A stretch of DNA of 64,000 nucleotides from Cristatella mucedo (taxonomy: Eukaryota; Bryozoa; Phylactolaemata; Cristatellidae), in the NCBI GenBank assembly GCA_009760855.2, contig WPIO01000056.1, positions 2,497,501 through 2,561,500 on the forward strand. Direction: 5' to 3'. Position 1 is the stretch's first letter; the number at the start of each line of letters is the position of its first letter. Made by a program: the position numbers and the translations under genes. This document shows, in pieces, positions 1-64,000 of this stretch. Under the pieces are notes generated by a model. That model was not told the DNA's origin and made no database searches. It saw only the letters and a list, made by a program, of their open reading frames with translations.

Positions 1-2
1 AC

Positions 3-28065
<28,063 letters not shown>

Positions 28066-29100
28066 AATCCACTCTCGGGCTGCCGCCGGCGAGCTCACTC
28101 GTCAGAGCTCGAGCTCTCGAGCTGACGGCTACGACAACGAAAGACGACGACATGCCACTGACGAACTCTTCTTCCGGACAGGCGCCACGTGCACTTACGA
28201 TGCCAGGGGGTCGGACTCACAGCGGCTGAACTGTGCGCAAGGACGCCAAGGCACGCTGCAGCAGCTGCGCACGGCGGCCCGGCCCGGAGCGCTGCCGAAC
28301 TGCCGGGCCAGTTTCCTCCTGATGCTGCTGCCGAAAGCTAGCCAGAATGAGGTGGAGGCGACGAGATTTCTCGAGAATGCTCGAGCGGCCCAGCTGGCAG
28401 GCAAGGAAAAGCGCAGCCGATTGGGCACCGCGGTGACCGCCTTCGTCGAGGCGAGGCGAACTGGCGCGCTCGAGCGAGACAGCTCGAAAGTGATCGGATC
28501 GTAACCGGAAGCAGCCGTCGTCGAGTGCACCGCAAGGAAGCCGCGAACTGCAGCTTCCGCCCGTCGTCGCGAAAGTTAGCAGAACGCGGCGAATCGCTAT
28601 TACGCGACAGCGCGCACGATGGGGCTAGGCGGGCCACGCTGGCGTAGTAGTACGGGCGGAAGGGGAGGGGAGGGGAGGGCGTCGTCGCAGCAGTGGCAGT
28701 GGCTGCTGTCGCAGTTGGCCACTTTCAAGAGGCTTCGCGCCCTCAGCACACCCAGGGCTACAGTAATTCTGCTACCAATTTTGACGGTAGTAGAGGTGGC
28801 GGGACGTGGCCATTACCGATTGTTGACGACGCAGCCCTATGACGACGCAGACGAACGCCGTCCGAAACACCAGCATACATAGTCAGCAGCCATCACACCG
28901 CTGAGCAGTTGGTCGGCGAAGCATGTGACTACTACGACAGGCTTACCACTAATCAGCTTACAACTATGCAAACTATCAATTAAAAACCCTATTGCAATTA
29001 TACGCGTAGAAAGATGTCGTTTTTCAATGTTTCTCGCGGTTGCCTAGAGCAGTATTATTACGCCATTCACTAAGGTCACGGTCACCGCCCTCTGACCAAA
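28066..29100. promoter_or_regulatory. Shared head-to-head promoter region of WWP1-like gene and NOB1
   Basis: The two start codons point away from each other with 1,035 bp between them. The stretch 28070-28720 is rich in C, G and CpG, and a second such stretch follows the NOB1 start at 29270-29720. No TATA box stands out. A gtgagt donor on the minus strand near 28215 could end a 5' untranslated exon of the WWP1-like gene. Bidirectional use is inferred from layout only. Confidence 0.5.
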
Positions 29101-40691
<11,591 letters not shown>

Positions 40692-40981
40692 ACGAGCCGT
40701 CGGCCGGCGCACCTCCTTAGGAGGAGGCTTCTGTGGGGTGGCAGGGTTCGAAGCAGGGTTGCTGCTTTGTGGTGTGTGCGGCGGTCTGTGCTGCTCGTCA
40801 GCTTCTGACCGCGCGAGATGTCTCGTGAGGTGTGGAACAAGCGCCGGAGCCGGATGTCCCGCACTCTCCCTCTCCCCTTCCCCCCCCCCCCTTTGCCGTG
40901 CATGTTCGCCCCATGCCGTGCACGTGAAATGGAACAGGAACTAGTTGCACACGCTTCGTGGCCAGCAGCCAGTCTCAGCCC

Positions 40982-40987
40982 TTTATT
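40982..40987 (-). promoter_or_regulatory. Candidate poly(A) signal of ZCCHC14-like gene
   Basis: AATAAA on the minus strand (tttatt on plus) lies about 720 bases beyond the ZCCHC14-like stop codon. If used, it places this 3' end 174 bp inside the NOB1 3' UTR. Confidence 0.4.
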
Positions 40988-41155
40988 CGCGTCGTCAGTT
41001 GGCTCGGACACGGCAACTCGGTCCGTGCAGAAGCTCTGCTCTGCTCGGAGCTGCTGCTCGCGCGGTGCACGTGAGCACGGCCGATTGAAAGGCCGAGCTC
41101 AGCCCACTACGTGGGTGTATCACGTGGCTCTGGGTCGGTGGCCGAGTTGCCTGCT

Positions 41156-41161
41156 AATAAA
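41156..41161 (+). promoter_or_regulatory. NOB1: Candidate poly(A) signal of NOB1
   Basis: AATAAA lies 465 bases after the NOB1 stop, within the expected 3' UTR. No closer plus-strand AATAAA was noticed. Confidence 0.5.
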
Positions 41162-41705
41162 TTACAGGCTGAAGCCAGCATGGTGCGAATAGCATTCGCT
41201 TGCTGCTGCGGTCGTGCACAGTCGTGTGTGAGTGCAGCACTCGTCGTGAGGCCGAGGCTTGCCTCGGCCTCAATCGCTACCGTGCACTGTCCTCGGCAGC
41301 ATAACTAACATGAGCGGCAAGCAGTGCAGTGCGTCTGCGCAGAGGGCGCCCTCGTGGAGCTGGTCTAGCTGTGAAGGCAGCCTCCTCTCCTCCCCCGTAA
41401 GACGAGCGACGACGTAGGTCGAGGACACAAGAAGAAGAATGCTGCCGTCCAGCGCCGGCCAGCCGGTGCTGGTGCAACACTGCCTCGCCGAAGCAGCGGC
41501 TCGGTTCGGCAGCAGGGGTGCACGCCAGGTGGCGCCACCGTCTTGAGTGCATGCGTTCGTGCACGCTTGGGTGCGCGTGGCCCTGCCACTTGCATAGGGT
41601 TAGCGTAGCAGCGCCTGAGCTACGATGGCGCCTTGCGCCTCAACACGTGCCCCCCCCCACTACCATTCATTCCTCCATGCCCCGGCTGGGTGCAAGCTCA
41701 CCCGG

Positions 41706-56694
<14,989 letters not shown>

Positions 56695-57049
56695 GTCTCG
56701 CCGCCGCCGCCGGTCGTCGCGGGCTCCTGCGTTCGAGCGGCACGAGTTGGCTCGTGCTTCCCGCCAGCCGCTCCGCGCCGACGACAAGTAACGGAGCGCG
56801 CGATCCTCTTACGACGGATGCGTGGCGCAGAGCGCCGACGCTACGACAAACGGCGGCGGGGCATTCCCGCAGGCGAGCTGCGACAGACGCAGACGCACGA
56901 TAGAGAGCTCCACCAGCCAGCTGGGGGCCCGGATGCGCGGAAGTGGTATCAAGCCGGCGGCGCGACGGCGACGCCTACCGGGCACGGCGCATGTCCAGCA
57001 GTCGGGGGCAGAGCTAAATTAGTTTCGAGAATTTTTCTACTACCACTCG

Positions 57050-57491
57050 CCTAGCGGTACGTAGCAAGTGGTAGTAATGGCGGCTGCCCGTCGGCGCCAT
57101 TGATTGGGTGATGCGAAACGCGTGCGTTAAAAGTCGGTTAGGTTAAGGAGAGTGCTGGAAATCGTTAGCATTTCTTGACTCGCATGCCTTAGCAACCGGA
57201 CACGCCATAATCTATGGTTTAATACCTATTCAAGGCCATCTACGGTTATACTCAATTTACCTTGGGATTCGAACCAGTCCTGTACTTTGGGACAAAGTGA
57301 GCTGTGTGTTGTGACTGGTTCTGTACAAATGTGGCCTTTTATGGATTTGGAATAGACTGCACTACGTGAACGCCGCAGGCTAGTTCAATTACGGGCGCTC
57401 TCGGCAAGTTAGCGCTCGGGTTAAAATTCAGTCATCGTTCCAGCATTCGGCTCAGCCAGACAAAGCAGCACGACCTCGTCATGCTCCTGCT
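57050..57491. other. Upstream region of ZCCHC14-like gene
   Basis: GC-rich DNA from 56700 to 57000 gives way to unique, AT-richer sequence. The likely promoter lies at its left end. No motif stands out. Confidence 0.4.
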
Positions 57492-57645
57492 GGTTTGGCC
57501 CTCCCTGGTGATTAAGGTGCTCTCGCCCCGACCAAGGAGATCCGGCCGAGGTCGTGGGCTCGAGCCCGGTGGCGGCGTATGTGAAGCGCCTGAATAGAGA
57601 TTTACGTTCTCTTATGGCGCTATGCAAGTGAATTATATTATCTTA
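57492..57645 (+). mobile_element. SINE B with L1f-like 3' hairpin
   Basis: The head includes cgaggtcgtgggctcgagcc. The tail gtgaagcgcctgaatagaga and gttctcttatggcgctat is the clearest counterpart of the L1f end. Confidence 0.8.
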
Positions 57646-60564
57646 TGGAAAGATTGCCTGGATTATTATCCAGCCAGAGGAGCTAGCATTTCGAAGTACA
57701 TCCTGTGTTGGTTTTAGCACTGGTCTGGCGTTAGCCGAAACTCTCAAGGAACAACTGCTAGACTTCAGTGTGGCTTCTCGTGCGACGACAAATCGTGCCT
57801 CTGAGGGAGGGCTTGCCGACGACGGTGCATTTCGCGATCGTTGCTTGTAAAGCAAGTTGCTGCTTATGCTGGCTCCTTGGCTGACTTTCGTCTGCTGCTC
57901 GTAACCCTGGACTGCTGCTTGCCTGTTCGTCTCCTTCTAGGGTGCTTCTTCGGCAATCTTCCACAATCGCACTGACTTCTCGAGTTAATTGCCGAAAACT
58001 TAGAACATTCGGTCGACTGCATTGCTACCGACAGCGTTTAAGAACCTATTCCAAAATTCCTATAATCAGCTCAGAGCATCATCAGCCACAGACCGTCGAA
58101 TCCAAGCTTATCTACTTTGCCAAAAACAGGGAGAAAGGTGAAAGTGCCGAACAGCGAATTAAGTGGAGCTGGAAACATGGAGCTTATTAATTGTCTGGCG
58201 ATCCAGCCCAAACTTCCGGTGGATAGCGGCTGGGCATCGGTAGTTTTTATTGACTTAAACCATGTCGATTCCAGTCCAGCGAAGCTCGTTCGACAAGAGT
58301 GCAAGGTTTCGTGGCAGCTCACGACTCGCTGGTCCACAAGTCTTAGCTTATACAATATTAAGAAATGCATCAAACCTCTTGGTTCACTAAAGACAGCTAT
58401 GCAGGACGACTATTCGAAGTCCACTGCCACATACAGGTGATGTCACGCATTGTACATTATTTTAGAGTACGTGGACGGTCAGCCACGAAGCTTATTAGTT
58501 AAGTAGCCGTGCACGTGCCAGTTCTGATAAAGAACAAAACGTCACTGATCCAATTACTCGCTTGCCCAAGCTGTCTACTAACACTTCAAATTTGCCTTTC
58601 ATCCTGCTCAAAACTTTACCTCAGTCCGTGGCTGCCCAGCAGATTTCGGCAATGTCCCGTCGACGACTGGAGATAATCATGGCAGCCATATCGACTACCG
58701 GTGGAACTATTTCAGGTAACCATCTACTATGCACTGCAATTATAAGTATTCGCAAATACAAAAGTGAGTTGAGTGAAGCGAACTTAATTCGGAAGCCCAG
58801 CATAATTAAGAACTGCGGTACTGTGGAGAACAGCAATTTCTAGCGGGTCAACATACTGTACTAGTCAGTCACACAAGGGGTGCAGCTCTTGGACGAGAAC
58901 TAAATCCTAACCAATAGGAAATACACCAAACTCAGCATCATCAAACACCTCAGGTAAACTCGACCAACTGCTGAAGAGTTAAGTCGTATATATTTAAACA
59001 TACACACATCGATATATACACACACATTGGTGGATTCTTCCAGATGCTCTTTTGTGACATTGTAGCTCGGTTCTCTGAGGCAGTAGCAGCCTTCATCTGA
59101 ATGTTCTACAAAAATTCCAAAAGCCTGTGTGAACAGCCAGAAGGCAGAAAGCAGCTTACTTTCATTGCCAGCCACGCAATATTGCAGCCACGTAAGAAAA
59201 GCCTCGCAGAAAAGGAGCGGTTCACGATTTTACGGCAAAAAACCTTCGGTCCTACCTATCAGCTGCAATGGACAAGCGCACCTAGGCAAACTTCCGACTA
59301 GAACAAGGCAAGAGTTGCACAAAAGAGGAGAAATACCTACTACCCAAGACTGCTTGGCAGTCGGCTCCTCGGGGAGATAATGGCAAGCCAAACAAATTGC
59401 CGGTGCTAGCCACTACTCTTCTCCAAGAAAAACCCACGCCGGGCAGTGGATGGCTTGCATCGGAGCTAGGCTGCTGCTGGCAATCGGACAAACATCAACT
59501 GCCACGACTTTTTACAATTTTGCATTTACAATTGGCCAGCTCTACGATTTCACAGCTCACGCGAGCAATTGACCACAGAGCCACACAGAGCCAACATCTG
59601 CATCTGAGGACAACTCGTTTTAGTCTTTCTACCTCTCGATATCTGCCATTACGACACCATACATTTCTTGCTAAAGGTGCAACTGACCAGCAAGTCGTGA
59701 GCTGAGACAATGCTGGTTCCGAGAGGCTCTGCCACGGTGCTCGCAGGTTGAGGCTTAGTGCAGCGGTTGGATAAGGGAATTGTGTCCAAAGGTGTGCTAT
59801 GTGCGCCTGTGGGGGAGCAATGTACTTCGTATCTGTGACTCGAGCAACACTTTCTCAAACTCTGAAATACTATCAGACAGGCATGCAAATCGCAGTACAA
59901 AGCTCTATTAAGGGACTAAACATTCTGCCACACATTACCGAAGAGCACATCACATTACCGAAGAGCAGGGGATCGATAAGCCGATGGCATGCGATGCTGC
60001 CACACATATTGACCACAACAGTGATCGTGGGCTAGTTGTGCTGCACATCCACACGGCACATGCGGGTGGGAAATAGCCTACGAGTGTGTTGGTTCGACAA
60101 CTTGAAGCTATGCTGTTAAGAAAGCACGACCAACCCCATTCAAACCAGTGAGCTTAGTTGCTGCAGGTGATGGAATAGTCCAACCACGTCTATAGTATTA
60201 ATAATAGTAATAGTAAAAATAGGTTTGTCGCATAGCATCCTAAGAGAAACAAACCACAAATTCCATTAACAATATACTCCCAAAGAAGGACTTGAGTGTA
60301 CAGAATTCAGCCATGCTCTCTGATTCAATGGTGAGTGACCACATACACAGTATAAGCATGACTAAGCAAACAAAAGACAGAATGCATGCGAACCCAGCAT
60401 ATGCTGTGAGGAACTAGTGCCAATTTAGCTTTTCTTTAATGTCACGTCATGGTTGTCATGCCATTGATGGTGCAAAACTGCAACTTCTTGCAACCTTGTC
60501 CTACTTCTACGATGCATATATCCGATGCTGCCATGCATAACTAACATAACAAATGTCCTTACTT
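57646..60564. other. Intergenic, no recognised gene
   Basis: It has several short open frames without signatures and a degenerate LINE/SINE-like tail near 60190-60260 (minus; cctaagag, gcatagc). A direct repeat cacattaccgaagagca occurs at 59933 and 59951. Confidence 0.45.
58117..58843 (+). other. Unrecognised open frames
   Basis: Frames at 58117-58440 (MELINCLAIQPKLPVDSG) and 58562-58843 (MSRRRLEIIMAAISTTGG) read like protein in places but match nothing I know. A gtgatg-type junction follows the first. They may be remnants of an element. Confidence 0.15.
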
Positions 60565-61850
60565 ATAGCCTCAGAACATGTCCCTGTCCTTTTCAAAAAG
60601 GTTGTAGTGAGGTCACTAATTAAGAAAGCAACACTAGACCAAGAGAACTTAAGTAACTATTACTCAGTCTCCCTTCTACTATTCCTATCAAAAACACTGG
60701 ATAGTTGTTGCAGACCAGCTGAACTCTTACATTGAAACTTCAAACATAGCAAGCAAGTTCCACATTGATTTTTGAGCTAATCATTACACAGAGTCAGTAT
60801 TGCTTAGGGTTTATAACGACCTTCTCAGAAATGCTGACTTATTGATATTTTTGACAATAGATAAGTCTCTCAGCTTGTTTTGCTTGATCTTTCGGCAGCA
60901 TTCGATACTATTGATCACCGAGTTCATCTCGAGCACCTCTCATCTCGCCTGGGCATATATTAAACTGTACTATAATGGCCTCGGTGGGAGACTCCAGAGT
61001 ATTGATGTGAACAGAAACAGATCATTCGATGAACCAATGAAAAATATGGTCACATACCTACGGGCTCTGTTCTTGATCTATTTCTCTTCACAGTTTTTAC
61101 TCTTACTGATACAATCACCAAGTACAATCTAGGCTTTCACTTCTATGCAGATGACAATCAGTTGTACCTTTGCTATGATCCATCCCAGCCCTCCAGTTCG
61201 ACGAACTCTTAAGTCCCTTGCTGACATCCGCACATGGATGGCAGCAAAATTTCTCAAATTAAATGACGATAAAAAACAACTTACTTGTCATGGGAAACCA
61301 AGTGTGAATCAGAAATTGAAAATTGCAATGCTCTCAATCGGCTCTGTTAGCATATGTCCTGTTAAATCTGCACAAAATCTAGGTGCCCTGTTCAAAAGTG
61401 ACCTTGCACTAAACGACCACATCAGCTCCACAGTCAAGTCTGCCGACTTCCAGCTACATAACATTGCTACAATACGGGCTAGCTTAGACAGGGATACTCA
61501 GTCCAAATTGGTCCATGCATTTGTAACATCCCATCTCGACTTCTGCAATTCACTGCTAGTCTATCGTCCTGTGCCATCAAGCGCTCACAGTTGGTGCAAA
61601 ACTGCAACTAGGCTTGTCTGTCGTGAGAGTCGAAGTTTCCACTTTATACCACTTCTTGCCGATCTGCACTGGCTCCAAATCAAGTAGCGCAACCACTTTA
61701 AGGTTCTGTCACTCACTTTTAGGTCCCTTCATTCTCTGGCTCCAGCCTACCTATATTAACTACTCCCTGGTCAGGCTAAGCATTGTACCGCCTGCTTTTC
61801 TGGCTGTAAAGCAGAGCAGCTGGATCCATCAGTCTATAAAACGATAAATA
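60565..61850 (+). mobile_element. Old, diverged L1f copy
   Basis: It is collinear with the 31.7-33.4 kb copy ([44 protein letters not shown] equivalents) with many substitutions and small deletions. It ends near the LPHQAKH equivalent, without the 3' tail. Confidence 0.8.
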
Positions 61851-63176
61851 CCCGGATTGCAACCATACATCGTCAATCTCAGCACTCTGTAATCACAGGA
61901 CTGAATCCTTAAAAAAGACGTTGTCACGGCACTTTTGGTACACGTAGCACTGACCCAAGGCATGCCTATGTACAACTTGCCTAGGCATTAAACGGCTAAT
62001 GAGAAAGAAAATGTGTGCTTTAAACGAACAGGAACACACCAAGCTCAGTGGCTGCTGCATCCAAACCACATTTATTATCAATGTATGACTTTCAGCATCG
62101 GCTTTTCCAGAAGTTCGCCCGTGCATCTGCCAAACCAGTTCTTGGGAGGAGCACGTCACGAAAGCATCAAATTTATTAAACGCTGCTCTTCCAGTAGTCC
62201 CGATGCGCAGCAACCCACTACAGCACTCCCACGTTACAAGAGGCTGGCATCACTGAGGGGTTATCTCCAAGCGCCGTCAAGGCAAGACAACGAAACATGA
62301 GATCGAGAAACACAAGAGAACCACTAGTCAACCTTCTGGAGGCTGATGCAAGAAATTGGCAAAAGACCGGACCGCTGGGCAAATTACTCAAACGATCACC
62401 TTTGATCAGTCAACGCAGGCGAGTCACATTATAGAAGTGCAATCGTCAGAATCATATCAACTCGCTTTGCCCTGTCGAAAACAAAGAGATCGTCGTGCTA
62501 ATTGCTCAGCTCCAATGACATTTTTGTCGTGCTAATTGTTCAGCTTCAATGACACTTTAACGCAAGTTTAAGTCAGCCAGCTGCACCTATATATAGTGCA
62601 TCCTCTATCAACTATACCATCATATAGTGCATCCTTCATCGTAGATATCCCAGGTGTGCAGCACATAGATTCAACGAATGAACACAATCCCTTAGTGGGG
62701 GTCAACCAGTTAAAATAGTTAAACCAGCTACTCAATAAGCTATTATCGTGCATAATCTATATGCAAAGAAGAGTTCATGTGCAAACAACTACGGCAATAA
62801 GACACTAGCAGCACAACCTCGCAAGGACTAAACAATGACTTGCAATCGCACTGTATTGGGTACTAATTGAGACCAACATCATCAGGCAGCATTAAACTAC
62901 CCAAGGCTACCTTCGACGGCACACGTGCATGCATGCACGTGCATGCAACAATCACCACCTAGCGCGTGTGCATGCCGACATCGCCACAAGGTGACAGCAC
63001 GTAGCTGTTTCCTTGCCACGTGCGCTACGAAACACCGTACAGCCTGCTGACAGCCTGACTGGGAAGCACAGCCAAGTACGACATCAGCCGGGAGCAATTC
63101 GCACGTTCGACGACACCTCGTACCTGCATGTCTGTCTGTCTGTCTGCTGCGCCGGCGCATCGATCGTCCGGCGCCG
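61851..63176. other. Intergenic, downstream of SURF6
   Basis: Mostly unique, AT-richer DNA. A palindrome gcacgtgcatgcatgcacgt lies near 62925-62946. A short direct repeat (tatagtgcatcc, 62591 and 62625) and (gtctgtct)n at 63129-63145 are present. Confidence 0.5.
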
Positions 63177-64000
63177 TCAGAACCCGCTTATCAGCCGTCC
63201 CTTGCTTTTCAGGCGCTTGACTTTGTTGTCCTTTTTGCTCTGCTTGCGAGCCTGGATGTTCTTCTGCCGCTTCTCCTGCCGCTCCTGCAGCCGCTGCTCC
63301 ACGCTCTCCGCGCGCGACTGCCACTCCTTGCGGGACTTCTCCTTCCTCTTTTCCTGCAGCTTGATCGACTTCTTGATGAGGGCCGGGTCGTCTCGCACCT
63401 TCACGCCCTTGGCCTTGTCTATGGCGGCAGTCCAGAGCCGCTTGGCCTCCACCTCGGACGCTTTCGACGCGTCGGTGGCTTTCAGCTGAGCGAGCGTCTC
63501 CTGCTCGCGCTCGGCTTTGCGCAGCAGGTCCCTGAAGCTCTTCTGGCCCGCTTTCGGCCGGCCTCTCGCGGCGGACGCAGCGCTCGAGAACTCGAACTTG
63601 CTGAACGCCAGCTTGCTTTCGGCCGGAGCGGCGGCCGCGGCGCCGACGACGGCGCCGCCGCCGCCGGCCGCCGACGACGACTTGGACGCCTCGTTCTTCG
63701 CCTGCTTGCCGCTCGACTCCCGCTCGGCCTTCTTCCGTATCCGGAGCCGGACTTTGCTCTCCTTGCGTCGCAGCTTCCTCTTCTCCAGGAACTCGTCGGC
63801 GGTGACCGCGTGGCGCTTGCCGCGCAGCTCGTCGATTCGATGTCGAAGCTTGTCCCGCAGATCTTCCAAGCTCAGTCGCGTCTTCTCGGGCGGCGGCGGC
63901 GGCGCCCGCCGCCGCCGCGAATCGGCGCCGCCGGCGGCGGCCGCCTGCGCGGCGACCATGCGGCTGGCCAGCTCGGACACGGTCACATTCTCGGCGGGAT
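63177..64000 (-). CDS. SURF6: SURF6, C-terminal part; 5' end off window
   Basis: SURF6 is a basic nucleolar protein of ribosome biogenesis (yeast Rrp14). The frame is open from the right edge to TGA at 63177, giving 273 residues. The family signature is clear: LAFSKFEF, KSFRDLLRKAEREQET, EVEAKRLWTAAIDKAKGV and KVRDDPALIKKSIKLQEK, then a coiled, very basic end (EKRQKNIQARKQSKK) finishing RLISGF. The N-terminal part has DLRDKLRHRIDELRGKR, the first conserved SURF6 block. An Ala/Gly/Val insertion separates the blocks. No start codon is visible in frame near the edge, so at least one more exon lies to the right. Confidence 0.93.
   Translation of the reverse strand, partial: PAENVTVSELASRMVAAQAAAAGGADSRRRRAPPPPPEKTRLSLEDLRDKLRHRIDELRGKRHAVTADEFLEKRKLRRKESKVRLRIRKKAERESSGKQAKNEASKSSSAAGGGGAVVGAAAAAPAESKLAFSKFEFSSAASAARGRPKAGQKSFRDLLRKAEREQETLAQLKATDASKASEVEAKRLWTAAIDKAKGVKVRDDPALIKKSIKLQEKRKEKSRKEWQSRAESVEQRLQERQEKRQKNIQARKQSKKDNKVKRLKSKGRLISGF

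Noticed and set aside
28215-28640. Minus-strand open stretch of about 140 codons ending at a gtgagt donor
   Set aside because: There is no Met in frame and no family signature. It may be a 5' untranslated exon of the WWP1-like gene, but coding is not supported.

Overview
The window looks like genomic DNA of an invertebrate animal. It has spliced genes with GT-AG introns, very long dinucleotide tracts, several families of non-LTR retrotransposon, tRNA-derived SINEs and Tc1-like transposon relics. There are no bacterial operons or ribosome binding sites. I cannot place the species. The proteins are conserved metazoan ones, but with unusually alanine-, serine- and glycine-rich linkers.

Four genes can be reconstructed. 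(1) Minus strand, 28065 to beyond the left edge: a C2-WW4-HECT ubiquitin ligase of the WWP1/Su(dx)/ITCH group. Eleven coding exons join in phase, and the catalytic end lies off the window. (2) Plus strand, 29101-40691: NOB1, the endonuclease and assembly factor of the small ribosomal subunit, in eight in-phase exons from start to stop. (3) Minus strand, 56694-41706: a ZCCHC14/ZCCHC2-like zinc-knuckle protein in about ten exons, with one junction unresolved. (4) Minus strand, 63177 to the right edge: the C-terminal part of SURF6, a nucleolar ribosome-biogenesis protein.

The WWP1-like gene and NOB1 are head to head, with start codons 1,035 bp apart over a GC-rich stretch. NOB1 and the ZCCHC14-like gene converge tail to tail, and their candidate poly(A) signals lie past each other, so the transcripts should overlap. 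NOB1 and SURF6 both act in ribosome biogenesis, but nothing in the sequence links them as a unit.

Introns and intergenic DNA are mostly repeats. LINE family 1 (here L1f, unrelated to mammalian L1) is CR1/L2-like and ends in a conserved hairpin plus (ATT)n. LINE family 2 (L2f) ends in an ATTAC-type tail. Fragments of two further LINEs are present. SINE A and SINE B have tRNA-like heads, and SINE B carries a version of the L1f 3' hairpin. A palindromic TTAA-flanked element, a three-copy unclassified repeat of about 400 bp, two Tc1-like relics, an 18-unit 15-bp minisatellite built on CACGTG, and many microsatellites complete the picture.

The most striking structures are a nest of elements at 15.7-18.7 kb that includes a twin-primed LINE, the SINE B/L1f shared hairpin, a LINE ending 14 bp from the splice acceptor of the C2 exon, and the CACGTG minisatellite inside a ZCCHC14-like intron.
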